DNA of 64,000 bases. Origin: Eukaryota sp. TZLM1-RC. Lineage: Eukaryota > Metamonada: BaSk clade. Under the pieces are notes generated by a model. That model made no database searches. It was not told the DNA's origin and saw nothing but the letters and a program-made list of their open reading frames with translations. The DNA lies in the NCBI GenBank assembly GCA_040285825.1, contig JAUPSS010000003.1, forward strand, positions 2,790,001 through 2,854,000, in the 5' to 3' direction. Position numbers and translations under genes: made by a program. This document shows positions 21,468 through 32,360 of the stretch, piece after piece. The first letter of the stretch is position 1. Every line of letters begins with the position of its first letter.

Positions 21468-22835
21468 TGATCACTGGTTTGATAAGTTGAAATTAATTTC
21501 TGAGACAATTGACCAAATGATGAAATTGGATGTACAGAAACATATCAAATTTGCCATTGCTACAATTCCAACTTTAATCATAACTTTCGATCTACAAATC
21601 ATTTTATCTTTAGGCCTTTGGCTTAGAAGTTCAATGAATTACGTGCAAAAGTTTTGTCACAATTACAAGGATGTAAAATGTGCCAAATTTCTGATTATGC
21701 TTATCCTAGTCCACACTATGGCGGTTTTGTTTGGACAAAAGCTTCAATTCTTAATTAGTGTGCTTTTATCGGTGTATTTAGGATTTGCAGAAAGTGAAGT
21801 TGTATGTGACAACGCAAAGTTCAACTGTCGTTACTTTAAATGAATAAATTTCTAGAATTGATGTAGAAAAATGGAATCGATGCTTTTCTCAATCACTCAA
21901 TGGCAATATTCCCGAAAAGAATTATTTAAATTTAAAATACACTTGTCGAACATTAAAAAAAACGACTGACTGGAATGTATGAAATTGATCTTAATAAAAA
22001 TATATGGAGCTCGTCTGTTTTAAATCAAGATCTTCACTCATTGTTATTGGAAAAAGGTGTTTGTGAAAATCAGTCATCAGATTCTTCACTGTTTGTGACC
22101 ATTGTGCGGCAAAGCTTTGACTTTGTGCTAATTATGAAGCGTTTGTAACAGAAATGAGATTATATTTGAATATTCCCACTACAGGTCACTTTGCACCATG
22201 CTCTGAATTGTTCGAAATTGATAACTTATCGTTGTTCATTACATGATGTTGTTAGAGACACTCATATCAATGAGGAATGAAATGCAAGAATCTCGTGTAT
22301 CAAGGAGTCTCTGATGAAAGAAACACTGTCGTTGAATAATTTTGGTTCTGATGAAAGAGGTGATGTATACTGTGATTGGATTGAGAACTCTCAACCTGTT
22401 GCTGACTTCGTCTCCTGTAATGTTACAAATGACACTCTGGCTCAAAGAAGAAATTTTATCCTGTAGGTGCTCTTGATTTTAAAGCTAAAGAAAAACATAG
22501 AAAATATGACAAACATATCGAAGAGGCTAATGCTGGTAGAAATACACCACTAGTTTTTATTGCTTTCCCATTTTCGATAAACGGAAGACTATCACTAGGA
22601 ACTTTTTTGATCGATTTCCAAAAAATGGTTCAAGAAGAAACAATGAAAAGATTTGATTTTTTTATGGCTCTCTCGAATTCAATTTGCCATTATTAAAAGA
22701 TTACCTTGGTTTTTCAATCGAATTAGAGAAGCTTTAGCTAGACAGCAAGCAGGTCAAGATTTTGTAGAGGAAATCTTGGTTCAATGAATTTCGTCCCATT
22801 AGTTATCAGTTTATATTGTTAAGTGTGGAAGTTTA
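21468..22835 (+). mobile_element. Family A LINE fragment (plus), 5'-truncated
   Basis: Begins in the RT thumb region (FDKLKLISETIDQMMKLDVQKHIKF) and continues, with many stops and indels, through PHYGG, the endonuclease finger, DERGDVYCDW and KEKHRKYDK to the 3' UTR near 22835. It is more diverged than the adjoining minus fragment, so it is older. Confidence 0.8.
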
Positions 22836-22917
22836 GATCAAAATTATTTTCATTAGAAATGCATACAAAAGAATCTTGCAAGAAAATTCTTGTTTTGAAT
22901 ACAAAAACCAGTTCCTG

Positions 22918-24054
22918 ATGCCTGCTAAATCCAAAAGGCGAGCTTCTTCATCTACTGCCCCCAAAAAACCCAGAGTCAAAATAGATCCAGATGACATTTC
23001 ACGTAATACTGGAGGACGTCTTTTCAGTGCAGGTGATGATATTGCCATTAAAGAAGCCATGGAAGCAGGCGACTCATTTGCTTCACTCGCCACTTCTGGT
23101 AAACTCTCACAGTCCTTTCCTACATCTATACTACAGCAGAGATGGCATACAATGCTATATGATCCAGACTTCATAAAACTTGCTTCCAAAGCTATGACCA
23201 AAGCAATGTCTCTGGGTAAACGTGCTAAGTGGACAGATGTGGAAGAAAAACTCCTCATTGATGGGGTAGCTCATAACTTTATCTCCTTTTCCAACATTCT
23301 TTCTACACACAAGGCCAAGTTTCACCCCACTAGAACTCCGAAATCACTGGAAGCACATTATTACAAACTCAAAAGAGCCGGGAATCTCCCTGCGGCTGTT
23401 CCCATGAGTTCCCAGCCTCCCCCTCCCTCTGCCCCCTCTACTTCTTCAACCTCAATGACGTTGTACGAAACGGCAGCTGAGATTGAGCAAGGTAAGATTC
23501 CAAAGGAAGAACCAAAACCCGAACCCCAAATGCCTGCTTCTGTAGTTTTAAATCTTGAACACTTTTTGAAGCCAAACCCAGACCATCTAGGGTATTCTTC
23601 TCCAGCAGCCATTTTGATGGGAAGGGTCTGTAGCTTTCCTATCGTCTCCCAGGTTACTTCAATTGGAAGACTGGTGAGGGGAAGTAGAAAAGTAGATGTA
23701 GATGTAAGCAAAGAAGCTTGTTCGACTAGTGTTTCCAGAATTCAGGCGTATTTATTTATTGATGATAGGAAAGAGGTAACTGATGCCAATCAATCACGTG
23801 TGTCTATTAAAAATGTAGGTAAAAACCCTATCATTGTTGATGGGAATGTAGTTATCAATGGAGAGTCATTTAGAGTGTTGGACAAGAGCTTAATTGAATT
23901 TGGCTCGGCGAGGTTTATCTTTTTCTTATATGAAGAAAATATTTATAATTTACCAAAGCAAAGTAACATTATTGAGGATCAGGTGATGGAGGTCGAACAC
24001 GTCAAAGAAGAGGATGCTAGTCCCTTAGTAAAAGAAGAGGATGATGAAATGTAG
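22918..24054 (+). CDS. MCRS1: MCRS1-like (microspherule protein 1) with FHA domain
   Basis: The first ATG is at 22918, giving 378 aa. Residues 1-25 are basic (KSKRRASS, KKPRVK), a likely nuclear signal. Residues about 35-155 match the MCRS amino domain (DDIAIKEAMEAGDSF, LQQRWHTMLYDPDFIKLASKAM, KWTDVEEKLLIDGV, RTPKSLEAHYYKLK). A Pro/Ser linker follows. Residues about 247-335 are an FHA phosphothreonine-binding domain (GRLVRGSRKVDVDVS, SRIQAYLFI, SIKNVGKNPIIVDG). The tail is acidic. In animals MCRS1 belongs to the INO80 and NSL chromatin complexes. The FHA loop has SVSRIQA where the canonical motif is SxxHA, so phosphopeptide binding is not assured. The gene is intact and converges on the GyrI-like gene, with 81 bp between stops. 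Confidence 0.9.
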   Translation: MPAKSKRRASSSTAPKKPRVKIDPDDISRNTGGRLFSAGDDIAIKEAMEAGDSFASLATSGKLSQSFPTSILQQRWHTMLYDPDFIKLASKAMTKAMSLGKRAKWTDVEEKLLIDGVAHNFISFSNILSTHKAKFHPTRTPKSLEAHYYKLKRAGNLPAAVPMSSQPPPPSAPSTSSTSMTLYETAAEIEQGKIPKEEPKPEPQMPASVVLNLEHFLKPNPDHLGYSSPAAILMGRVCSFPIVSQVTSIGRLVRGSRKVDVDVSKEACSTSVSRIQAYLFIDDRKEVTDANQSRVSIKNVGKNPIIVDGNVVINGESFRVLDKSLIEFGSARFIFFLYEENIYNLPKQSNIIEDQVMEVEHVKEEDASPLVKEEDDEM

Positions 24055-24135
24055 AGTAATTGGGTTAATAAATTTCACAATTTCAACAATTTTTATTGAT
24101 AAATATCTTTGGTGAATCATAATAACTACTGTTCA

Positions 24136-24633
24136 TTATGGTGATATGGACTCTACTGGAAAATATAATTCCGTATGTAACTCAGAGTCGTCCATGACTA
24201 CCTCTGGTGAGTTATCGTATTTTTCAAAGCAATTATCTACAACTTCAAGGTTGTTGTCTTTTATGAAGGTCATGGCAGTGTTCCAGGCCACTGAGAGATC
24301 CTCATAGCAGCCTTTGTGAACATATCGTACAGTTTTCCCAGCACGAAAGACAATTTCTTCTATTCCCTTGGTATCTTGGAGGTTAAAGTCATTGAGGGCG
24401 ACCCAACAATCGAACTGTCCATCCTTATCCATATTATGGTTGCCGTATATAACATAGAGACTACTGTCTGAGGAGAATTTGACATAACACAGTATAGTGG
24501 GAATAAGCGATTCTAGTGCCCCTTTAAGTGTCTTCATGGTAACAGTTCGCTTCAACCCATATAGAATGGTCCCAGGAAAATCAATAATATGAGGTTCAGA
24601 ATCATCCAGAGACTTGAGGATAGAATCGTCCAT
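24136..24633 (-). CDS. GyrI-like small-molecule-binding domain protein
   Basis: A 165-aa intact frame. The second half has the pattern of the GyrI/AraC effector-binding fold: FRAGKTVRYVHKGCYEDLSVAWNTAMTFIKDNNLE, then DNSPEVVMDDSELHTELYFPV, where family members read P...T(E/D)(I/L)Y(I/V)PV. The first half (TILYGLKRT, LYVIYGNHNM, FDCWVALNDF) fits the first repeat. In bacteria such domains bind drugs or peptides, sometimes fused to AraC regulators; stand-alone eukaryotic copies have unclear roles. There is no signal peptide or membrane segment, so it is presumably cytosolic. It may have come by transfer from bacteria, but I see no compositional difference from MCRS1 next door. Confidence 0.8.
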   Translation of the reverse strand: MDDSILKSLDDSEPHIIDFPGTILYGLKRTVTMKTLKGALESLIPTILCYVKFSSDSSLYVIYGNHNMDKDGQFDCWVALNDFNLQDTKGIEEIVFRAGKTVRYVHKGCYEDLSVAWNTAMTFIKDNNLEVVDNCFEKYDNSPEVVMDDSELHTELYFPVESISP

Positions 24634-24984
24634 CCTTTAGTAGAACAGGACACGATATATCAGAGTCTATGTGTCTTGGAGTGGAAGGAAAAGGAAAGTA
24701 ATCAATTAACTTTGGCAATGTGTTCTAGGTGCCATGACGTCATAACATGCTGTTATCTCTGTATGCTGTTCAACTTCATTTTACTTGAAGTTTATCACTG
24801 CTTCTTTGGTCACAATAAACTCCTCTCTACCAAAGTTTCAATGGTTTGTGATTGAATAATATGTAAGCTATTTTTGATGGAAATTCCATGACAAACCCAG
24901 TACACAGCGGAAGAGTGTTGTTGAAAGGGTGTGCAACTTCGAGATTTTCTGTAACCACATACATTGGGGTTGAAGAGCCTTTCA
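24634..24984. other. Intergenic sequence upstream of the gypsy element
   Basis: Promoter side of the GyrI-like gene and target DNA of the retrotransposon. No gene or repeat recognised. Confidence 0.4.
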
Positions 24985-24988
24985 CTTG
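24985..24988. repeat. Target-site duplication CTTG, left
   Basis: CTTG directly precedes TGTTG of the left LTR and recurs at 31978-31981, directly after CAACA of the right LTR. Ty3/gypsy integrases usually duplicate 4-5 bp. Confidence 0.75.
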
Positions 24989-25069
24989 TGTTGGCGCCCT
25001 TAGGCTTTTATAATATGAATAAAAAATAAATTATCTTTATCTCAACCGCTTTTGCAACCTAAGGCAACA
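24989..25069 (+). repeat. Left LTR (81 bp)
   Basis: Starts TGTTGGCGCCCTTAGG and ends CCTAAGGCAACA, so its ends also form an imperfect hairpin: TGTTG pairs CAACA and CCTTAGG pairs CCTAAGG, with a GCGC bulge. It contains AATAAA-like sequence in the middle. Confidence 0.92.
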
Positions 25070-25153
25070 ATAATTATTGGTCATATTAGGTTATAGGTAT
25101 ACCGCTTACACAACTTACAGCTTTTCATTCAGAGGATATCTTCAGCAGATATC

Positions 25154-28100
25154 ATGTCAGTCTCTCCTCACCAGGACACTGACTCTTTTAAGATTTTCAT
25201 GCAACAGCACGACAGAGATGCATGTAATACATTCACAACAATAGGAGAAGAAGTAAAGAGTGAGGATTCGGTCTCGAGACCACCCTCCACCCCCCCCCCC
25301 CCAAGAGAAACCAATGGAACCAGACACGGAACCAGGCACGGAACCACCTCCCCCCTCTTCCAAGTCCAACAAACCAGAAAAGGTTTCAGGAACGGGACCA
25401 CCCCCCTCCTCACCTAAAGATAAAAATGTTGGGTCAAGCTCAGAAACTTCGTCTGTTCTGAAGGACTACGAAGAACTTCAGTCCGTTTTAGAAGAAATAG
25501 CCGTCGAAGAGAAAGAATTTCGCCAACAGATAATAAAGGACGCGGAAGCCCACCTCGAACCTACAGATTATTGTTTGTTCGAGCAGCTCCCTCCCCTTTG
25601 GAAACAAATGACAAAATCTGGTAGAAACGTGGGATTCTAGACTCTGGGCCATAAAGGGGACCCTAATAGAGTCTACGAAATCCCTCAAAGCGAGAGAAGA
25701 GAACTAATTAACGCTTTGGACGCCCTGAGTAGAGAAACCTACGGATGCGGGGCAGAACGCCGTCCTAGGATAACCGGTATGGACAGAGAAATCCATGTGA
25801 TTCTGGCAAATCCAATCAAAGATAGACCTGATTGGGAAGCCATTCACTTGGACCAGTTCGGGAGAAGGATCAGGTTCTTAGCCATCGAACGAAGGAGTAG
25901 AACCGATAGCGACGCCATCCTGGAAACCAAATTGTCGGCATGGATGGACTCGTACTTTGATACGATCATCCATAACTACTCAGAGGTAACGGATGGGGCT
26001 CCTACTTGTTTCAGGGAGTATATGGAACAAGCAGAAAGCACAAATTTAAGCAAGGTGGAACCCTGCAGTGACTTTTTTGACGTGGACGCCCTAAATAATA
26101 TACTTACAGAACGTTCAAGCGTCTCCACATTTAGGAGCCGCCCAAACAACTTTATTCAGCATTTCGGGGAATCTACAACAAGGAAGAAGAAGTTCAGATT
26201 CATGGTCACGGGCGATCAATCAACAGAGCTCCACCAGAGACCTAAACTTCCAGTAATTGCCCCCATTATATCTGAAAAAGAGCAACCAGTACACGTCTGT
26301 TCTATCGATGTACTTCCTGGCCACATCCCAACAGTAGATGTAACAGAACGAGCAAACAGACCTACCAGAGTGGTTCAGGAACCATCAAGTTCCTCCCAAC
26401 CTATGCTCACTAGTGCATCAGAAGACGATGTCGAGTTGAGAGGACCTAGTTTAGATGAAACACCTCCTCCTCAACCCTTTCGTAGAAGAATTTCTTCTGA
26501 GGAGCCTCTTCGTTTGGAAGACCTCCAAGCTCCAAGCAATATTTTGGACATGAGTATAGCGAGTAATCTTCAAAGACATGTGGACTCTCAGCCTAGGTCA
26601 GATGAATACAAAGCTCCTCACCTATCTGAGAAGGACCCACTCAACAAAATGTCTCTCGTCTCCTTCCTTCTCAAGTTCCAAACATGGGATAAATACGGGC
26701 GCAAGATAGCTAATAGAAGCTTCCAAGTCCCTGGTCAATCTGATTGGTCTCGTGCTATGTTGATAGAAACTCAAATATTCAGTGAATGAAAGACCCAGAT
26801 TACCCCTGAACTCTTATCATCTCTCCCATCTCACATAAGGGAAGAAATTGATAGGGACATGAAGCAGCCTTTTATTAAGGATCGACCCAGAACTGACGAA
26901 ACGTTTGGGACCTCCTATTCATCATTACGACTTATCTAGAAGTATGATGATCAGTACTTGTCCGTCTGGCTTATCAAATATGGTTGACCCCCTCCTTATC
27001 TCTAGATGGCAAAGTCAAGAACTCTTAAGACCGGACTTCTCTGATGCAAATATAGTGGTATTTCTGCTACGCAGGACACAATTTACCTCTTATCACAAGG
27101 CCTGTTCCGCCCTAGCAAAACCTTGCATTAATTGGAGAAACATACACAACACAATGGAAGCTGACAAAGAATTTGGTCGGTTCGTCGAAGATTTTGGAAA
27201 CGTTCTGAGGATAACCACTTACATGGTTGATCATTCTATATCTACATCGATTAGGGGAAGTAATGGTTTAATAACCCCCTCACCCGCCCTCATTGCAGAA
27301 TATTTTCTCTTGGGTATAGATAATTTCGCCATTACCAAGGAGCTGGCAAGCCATTGGACAAGAGAAGATTTCTGGGACCCTTCAACAAGTACAACTTTGT
27401 TAGACCTGATTTCGACCACCAGAAGACACTTTTTAGCTTGGTGCCAAACAACAGGAAATAGGCACACCATGGAACTTTTGAGAAAACAAGCTGAAAGAGA
27501 AGAAGATATTCCATTAGGCCTTTCGACCATGAGAACGTACTCTAGAGGAGCAATTCCATCTAGTCCAGGTGCTCAACGTCGCTCGGAGGGCGGACCCAAA
27601 GGAACTCCCCAAAACAAATATGTCCCAAAAAGACATGAACGGGAGGGATCTAAGTTTTGTACATTATGCAACGTCACCGAAGGAAATAACCCTATTGGTC
27701 ACTCGGTCTTTGAATGTAAAGACCCCCGTTGTACCAGGAGCAAGGTACCTAAAGAATTAAGGTTTAAGATCGGCGAGGCTGATCAGCCTGCGAGAAATGG
27801 CAGTGTAGTCAGGGGCCGAGGTGGCCGTGGTAGACGTGTATCTAGGTTTAGAGGTAGGGTCCGAGGTGGCCATTTTAGAGGACATAAAGGCAGAGGTCAG
27901 TATAGACCTATTTATTACATAAACACACAAGAGGAAACATCATCAACATCATCCCCTTCTGAGAACGTGTCAGCTAGTTCGAGCATGACCACTCACAGAC
28001 GGATTGACCGTTTCAGCAACAGGGTCAGAAACACAGGAAACTTTCCCAATCGGAAACAAATCAACGTAATCAATCATAATCAATCAATTGCCGATTTCGG

Positions 28101-28176
28101 AAACCCAGTCAACAACTCCCCCAACAGCTCAACAATTCTTACTAAATCCTCTACAATTCCACAAACCCAGCTCTGA
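25154..28176 (+). pseudogene. Gag of the gypsy element (frame-broken)
   Basis: The start ATG is at 25154. Frame is lost in a run of 13 C (25290-25302), interrupted by TAG at 25638-25640 and TGA at 26787-26789, and shifted again near 26900-26925. The product is Pro-rich at first (PPPPPP, EPPPPSS), then helical. It carries an unusual zinc-knuckle-like pattern, CxxC-x10-H-x4-C (FCTLCN ... HSVFEC, about 27654-27720). After it comes an RG-rich box (RGRGGRGRR, FRGRVRGGHFRGHKGRG, 27800-27900), which should bind RNA. The tail is Ser/Asn-rich. No capsid fold can be proven by eye. The overlap with the next frame at 28088-28176 marks the gag-pol transition or another frameshift. Confidence 0.75.
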
Positions 28177-31100
28177 TATCAATAGTATTTTTGGTATAAA
28201 TTCTACGGTTAGTGAGAACCACATCAGATCCCAGCGTTCTCCATTTCTAAGATTGGAGATTTTAATAAATAATATAAAAATGATTGTAACTATTGATTCG
28301 GCAGCGTTTTGTTCGGTTAAAAAAGAAGATTTGGCTAACAAATGCAACATGTCAATTAATAGAGATGATACAATTGAGTTCTTACCAGCCAATAACGTAT
28401 CAAGTGAATCGCTAGGGAGTGCAAATGGTATTCTGTCGTTCAACGTAGGAAGCATTGCGCACCAGGTACATTATAGACATACTCTTCCCATAATCCCGGG
28501 TTCGAACAAACAATTAATAGGGATAGACATGTTAAAAACACTTGGGCTTCAGATGGATGATGGTCTTTTCATTAGATTAGACAAAGAACACCACATTTTG
28601 TTAAATGAAGAATCTGAATTCGACTCTAGAATCGCTCAACATTCGATTGGGAACTTAGATAACCAATCATCGAGTCCTTCCGATTTTGAGGAGCAGTTAA
28701 CTAGATCTGGTTGTGAGATAAATTTAGATGATAGTAATAATAAATTAAAATTAACGAGTTTATTGAAATTGTTCAGCGATGTTTTTAGTGAAACTCCAAG
28801 TAAAAAAGGTATTGATTGTAGTCCTCTTACAATCCCCTTTCGCGATGAAAACGCTATTGTACATAAACCTGCTAGACGGTTAAACCCAAGCAATCTAGAA
28901 ATAGCCAACAAAATATTCGACGAATTGATAGAAATGGGTTATGCAGTTGAATCCAATTATAGATTCAGCTCTCCTATTGTCCTAGTTATCTACCCAGATG
29001 ACCTAGATTAACCTAGATTAACTGGCGACTTTAGTGGTACAGACGGTGTTAATGCCCATACAATTTCTGTCGAACCAAATTTACCGCGGATTAGTGACAT
29101 ATTAGAATTTTTGAGCAGAGCTGACTACATTGCCACGCTTGATTTACCAAAAGCTTTCTGGCAAATGAATGTAGCAAAAAAGGGTATTGAAAAAACATCA
29201 ATTTCAATACCTGGAAGGTCCATTATGTTCAAAAGAGCCTGCTTCGGTTTAAAGAATATCCCAGCAGTATTTCAAAATGTAATGATGGAAATTTTTCAAT
29301 AGACGGCGTTTTCATATACATAGACGACATTATAATAGTCGGTTCTTCATTTGATGAATTCTGCAAACAACTACAAAGAGTCCTCGAATGCGCCAGGAAA
29401 AGACGGGTCAACATTGGTTTACGAAAATGCAAATTCGTCACAGCCAAACACCCCATTGACATATTAGGGAAGTACCTTCCAGAACAAAACTAGGTTCATC
29501 AGCAAGAAAAAAATAGAAGCCCTTATGAGAATACCCAGACCAAAAACATTGAAAGAGGTTCGCTCCTGGGTTGGATCAATTAATTACATAAGAGATTGGC
29601 TTACTGGAATTTCTGAATTAATAGCTCCAATTAACGAGTTAATAAAAGGAAAACCTAGAACTATCAAATGGACCAATGTGCATGACGAGTATCTTAAACA
29701 AATCAAAGATTTAATAGTAAACCACATGCCTCTTGAATTACCAGCTCCGGGCAAGCGAGTATTAATAAGTACTGACGCTTCAGATGTAGCAGTAGGAGGT
29801 GTAATTTGGCAAGAAATTGAACCCTACTCCCCTGCAGGAACCCCGCTAAATAAAAGGAAAGTGCAACCTTTGTCATTCTATAGTAGATTACTTACAGAAA
29901 CACAATCAAAATGGTCCACCTTACAAAAGGAATTATATGCAATACTTTTGATTTTAACTGAAAGTTGTTTAGAAAGCTACCTTTTGACTAGACATCTAAC
30001 AATTTTCACTGATCACAAAAATATTGCATTCCTTGCCACAGCCCCAGAGAAAAACAGAATTGTAAAGAGATGGCTGCCGATACTATTTGAATTCGACTTT
30101 GATATAGTCCATGAACCAGGTGAAGATAACCACTGGGAAGATATGCTATCGAGGAATATTGATTTAGATCAAAACAAGGAAACTTCTTCTATATGTAGTA
30201 TAAATATACCAGATACTTTACTTTCGAATTACGAGATACCTTCAATAGACGATGATTCTGATTCGGACTTCGAAGACATCCCATCAATTTCATCCCTAAG
30301 TAGACACCAGGACTTACCTATTTTTTCTTCTTGGTTCTCTAAAATAAGATCTGAACAACAAATAGCCAAAAATCACAATGACCCTCTATTTGAGAATGCA
30401 ATTCTAGATGAAAATACTTAAATTTGGAAAAACAATAAAAATAAAATTTTAATTCCAAAAAGCCTCAGAAAACAGGCTCTACTATTAATACATGGATTGG
30501 TTCAATCAGGCCACCCCAGCAAAAACGACAGTCTACATAAACTGTGCAAAAGCGACTTTTTCTGGCCTAGTATGAGAAAGGACCTCATAAACCACATCAA
30601 AAGATGCCCAACTTGTCAAAAAACGGCACCAGTTTCCCTTTGGGCAGATCGTCCTTTTGCTAGATTAAATGTCGACACAATACTGATAGTGATGGTAATA
30701 AATACTTATTAGTATTTGTAGATTCTTTAACTGGATATTCAATATTCAATTTTAGTCCCTCTGAAGGAACTCAATGCCTTAGAGACCGCAGACGCTTTAA
30801 TTTGGAACGTTTGCGCAATTTTGGCATACCTATGTTAATTCATAGTGATAATGGTCCTGAGTTCACCAATGAGACCTTTAAGATAGTGTGTAATAGATTA
30901 GCTATTGAGATGAGTAACTCAATACCCCACTACTCTAAAAGTAATGGACTCGTAGAACGAAAACATAGAGACGTTCTACAATGCTTGAGGAAATTATTAA
31001 TAGATTTAAATGATTATGGAAATTGGTCTACTTATGTACCCATATCCCAACTATTAATAAATTCCACTAAAAGCAGAAAGACAGGTTTTACACCTTACAA

Positions 31101-31783
31101 ACTAATGTTCGGATCTTCGATTAGTCCAAGATCGGACCCTGCAAACATATTAGGAAACTTATCAAAATTTTGATTCCGATATCCCTTTATTAGACGATAT
31201 TAAATTGAAAAATACTCGTCTGCAAGAAAAAAGGGAAGAAGCAGAGCGTCATCAATCATTAAATACTCCGATTACAGTAGACAATACTAATTCGCGTTCT
31301 ATAGTATTTAATATTGGTGACTATGTCCTACGTAAAACCAAACAGAATAATAAATTACATGGATCTTGGGACGGACCCTTTTTAGTAATAGATCATCCTT
31401 CCAACTCTACTTTATTATTGAAGAATCTTACCACTGGCACCGAATTAAAGGCTGCTAAGAAAGATTGCAAAATCTATAACGCTGAGAATCCACAGGATAT
31501 CGAATTTCTCAAGGCAGTCGCAGCAGGCGATGCTGAGAAACACGTTATAGAGAAAATCCTCTCAGAATATAATTCTGGCTCAGGTAGTTTCTGTACTGTT
31601 CAATGGTTTGGCGGTGAGACAACAGAAGAGCCTCTCCATTCAGTTAAACATTCAGAAGCTTACAAGTTGTTCAGTAGGAATAACAAGAAAATTGGAAAAC
31701 GTACTACTAGTCAACGTAAAAGTACCTCCAATAACTCTACGCCTTACAAGAGGCCTAGACGCAGTACTAGAATTAGGAAGTGA
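28177..31783 (+). pseudogene. Pol of the gypsy element: PR, RT, RNase H, integrase, chromodomain-like (frame-broken)
   Basis: Protease: TIDSAAFCSV (28295-28303 encodes DSA in place of the usual DS/TG). RT: LDLPKAFWQMN, FGLKNIPAVFQN and YIDD (29317-29328). RNase H: STDASDVAVGG, TLQKELYA and FTDHKN. Integrase: H-H-C-C finger (GHPSKNDSLHK ... CPTC), HSDNGPEF and SNGLVERKHRD. The carboxyl end has a GPFLVI-type joint, then VIEKILSEYNSG, VQWFGGETTEEP, a chromodomain-like pattern, and a basic tail. Breaks: TAA at 29009-29011 within a 10-bp tandem duplication, frameshifts near 29303, 29485, 30680 and 31175, TAA at 30419-30421. All catalytic residues of RT, RNase H and integrase that I can see are conserved, so decay is recent. 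Confidence 0.88.
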
Positions 31784-31883
31784 TGCCAATTCTTAGTTTA
31801 GATTAGTTTAGATTATTTGTAGTTATTTAGTTATTGGTTTATAGTTTAATTCATATTTATATAAGCATATTATCTTTGAAAAC

Positions 31884-31893
31884 GGGGAAGAAG
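31884..31893 (+). promoter_or_regulatory. Candidate polypurine tract of the gypsy element
   Basis: GGGGAAGAAG lies 3 bp before the right LTR, in a longer purine-rich stretch from about 31877. This is the position expected for the plus-strand primer. Confidence 0.65.
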
Positions 31894-31896
31894 CAG

Positions 31897-31977
31897 TGTT
31901 TGCGCCCTTAGGCTTTTCTAATATGAATAAAAAATAAATTATCTTTATCTCAACCACTTTTGCAACCTAAGGCAACA
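31897..31977 (+). repeat. Right LTR (81 bp)
   Basis: Matches the left LTR at 78 of 81 positions; differences fall at repeat positions 5, 22 and 60. It is followed by CTTG, the target duplication. Confidence 0.92.
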
Positions 31978-31981
31978 CTTG
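31978..31981. repeat. Target-site duplication CTTG, right
   Basis: Second copy of the CTTG at 24985-24988. Confidence 0.75.
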
Positions 31982-32089
31982 GAGAAGACTGCATAGTGGA
32001 AGATTTTATACTAATCCTGAAAGTACAAGAAGACTCATCCTTGATTAAGACATACTGTGAAAAGTTAAAACATGTTGTATTCTTCTATG

Positions 32090-32360
32090 TTGAACTCAAT
32101 TTCCGATAAAATTGACCAAATGATGACTTTAGATATACAGAAACATATCAAATTTACCATTATAAGACTGTGTTTTAGTTCCAACTTTAATCATATATTT
32201 CGATGCACCTCTTATCACTAGACCTTTGGCCCAGAAGTTTATTGAGTTACGTGCAAAAGTTTTATCACAATTACTGGGATAACAAATGTTCCAAATTCCA
32301 GATCATGCCTATCTTAGTCCACATTATGGCGGTTTAGTTTGGACGAAGGCTTCTATTCAA
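32090..32360 (+). mobile_element. Family A LINE internal fragment
   Basis: Reads NSISDKIDQMMTLDIQKHIKFTI, SSNFNHIF, then YLSPHYGGLVWTKAS, the RT thumb segment of family A with a few changes. The stretch 32361-32750 beyond it is AT-rich and holds no recognisable gene. Confidence 0.75.

Larger units (their letters stand above)
24989..31977 (+). mobile_element. Ty3/gypsy LTR retrotransposon with 81-bp LTRs
   Basis: A 6989-bp element bounded by direct terminal repeats of 81 bp with three mismatches (about 96% identity), TG...CA ends and a CTTG target duplication. Pol order is protease, RT, RNase H, integrase, as in Ty3/gypsy, with a carboxyl chromodomain-like segment. A purine-rich tract (GGGGAAGAAG, 31884-31893) precedes the right LTR. 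A TGG at 25078 lies eight bases inside the left LTR and may mark a primer-binding site, but I cannot match it to a tRNA. Coding frames are broken about ten times, so the copy is inactive, although the LTRs show it is fairly young. It sits in the intergenic DNA beyond the GyrI-like gene. Confidence 0.93.

Noticed and set aside
22833-23258. Minus-strand frames over MCRS1
   Set aside because: They mirror the MCRS1 coding strand and have no family resemblance.
25078-25095. Primer-binding site for a specific tRNA in the gypsy element
   Set aside because: A TGG is at a suitable place, but I could not match the next bases to the 3' end of any tRNA with confidence, including the tRNA-Phe in this window.
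25157-25413. Gly-rich minus-strand frames opposite gag
   Set aside because: Artefact of the poly-C/Pro-rich gag sequence on the other strand.
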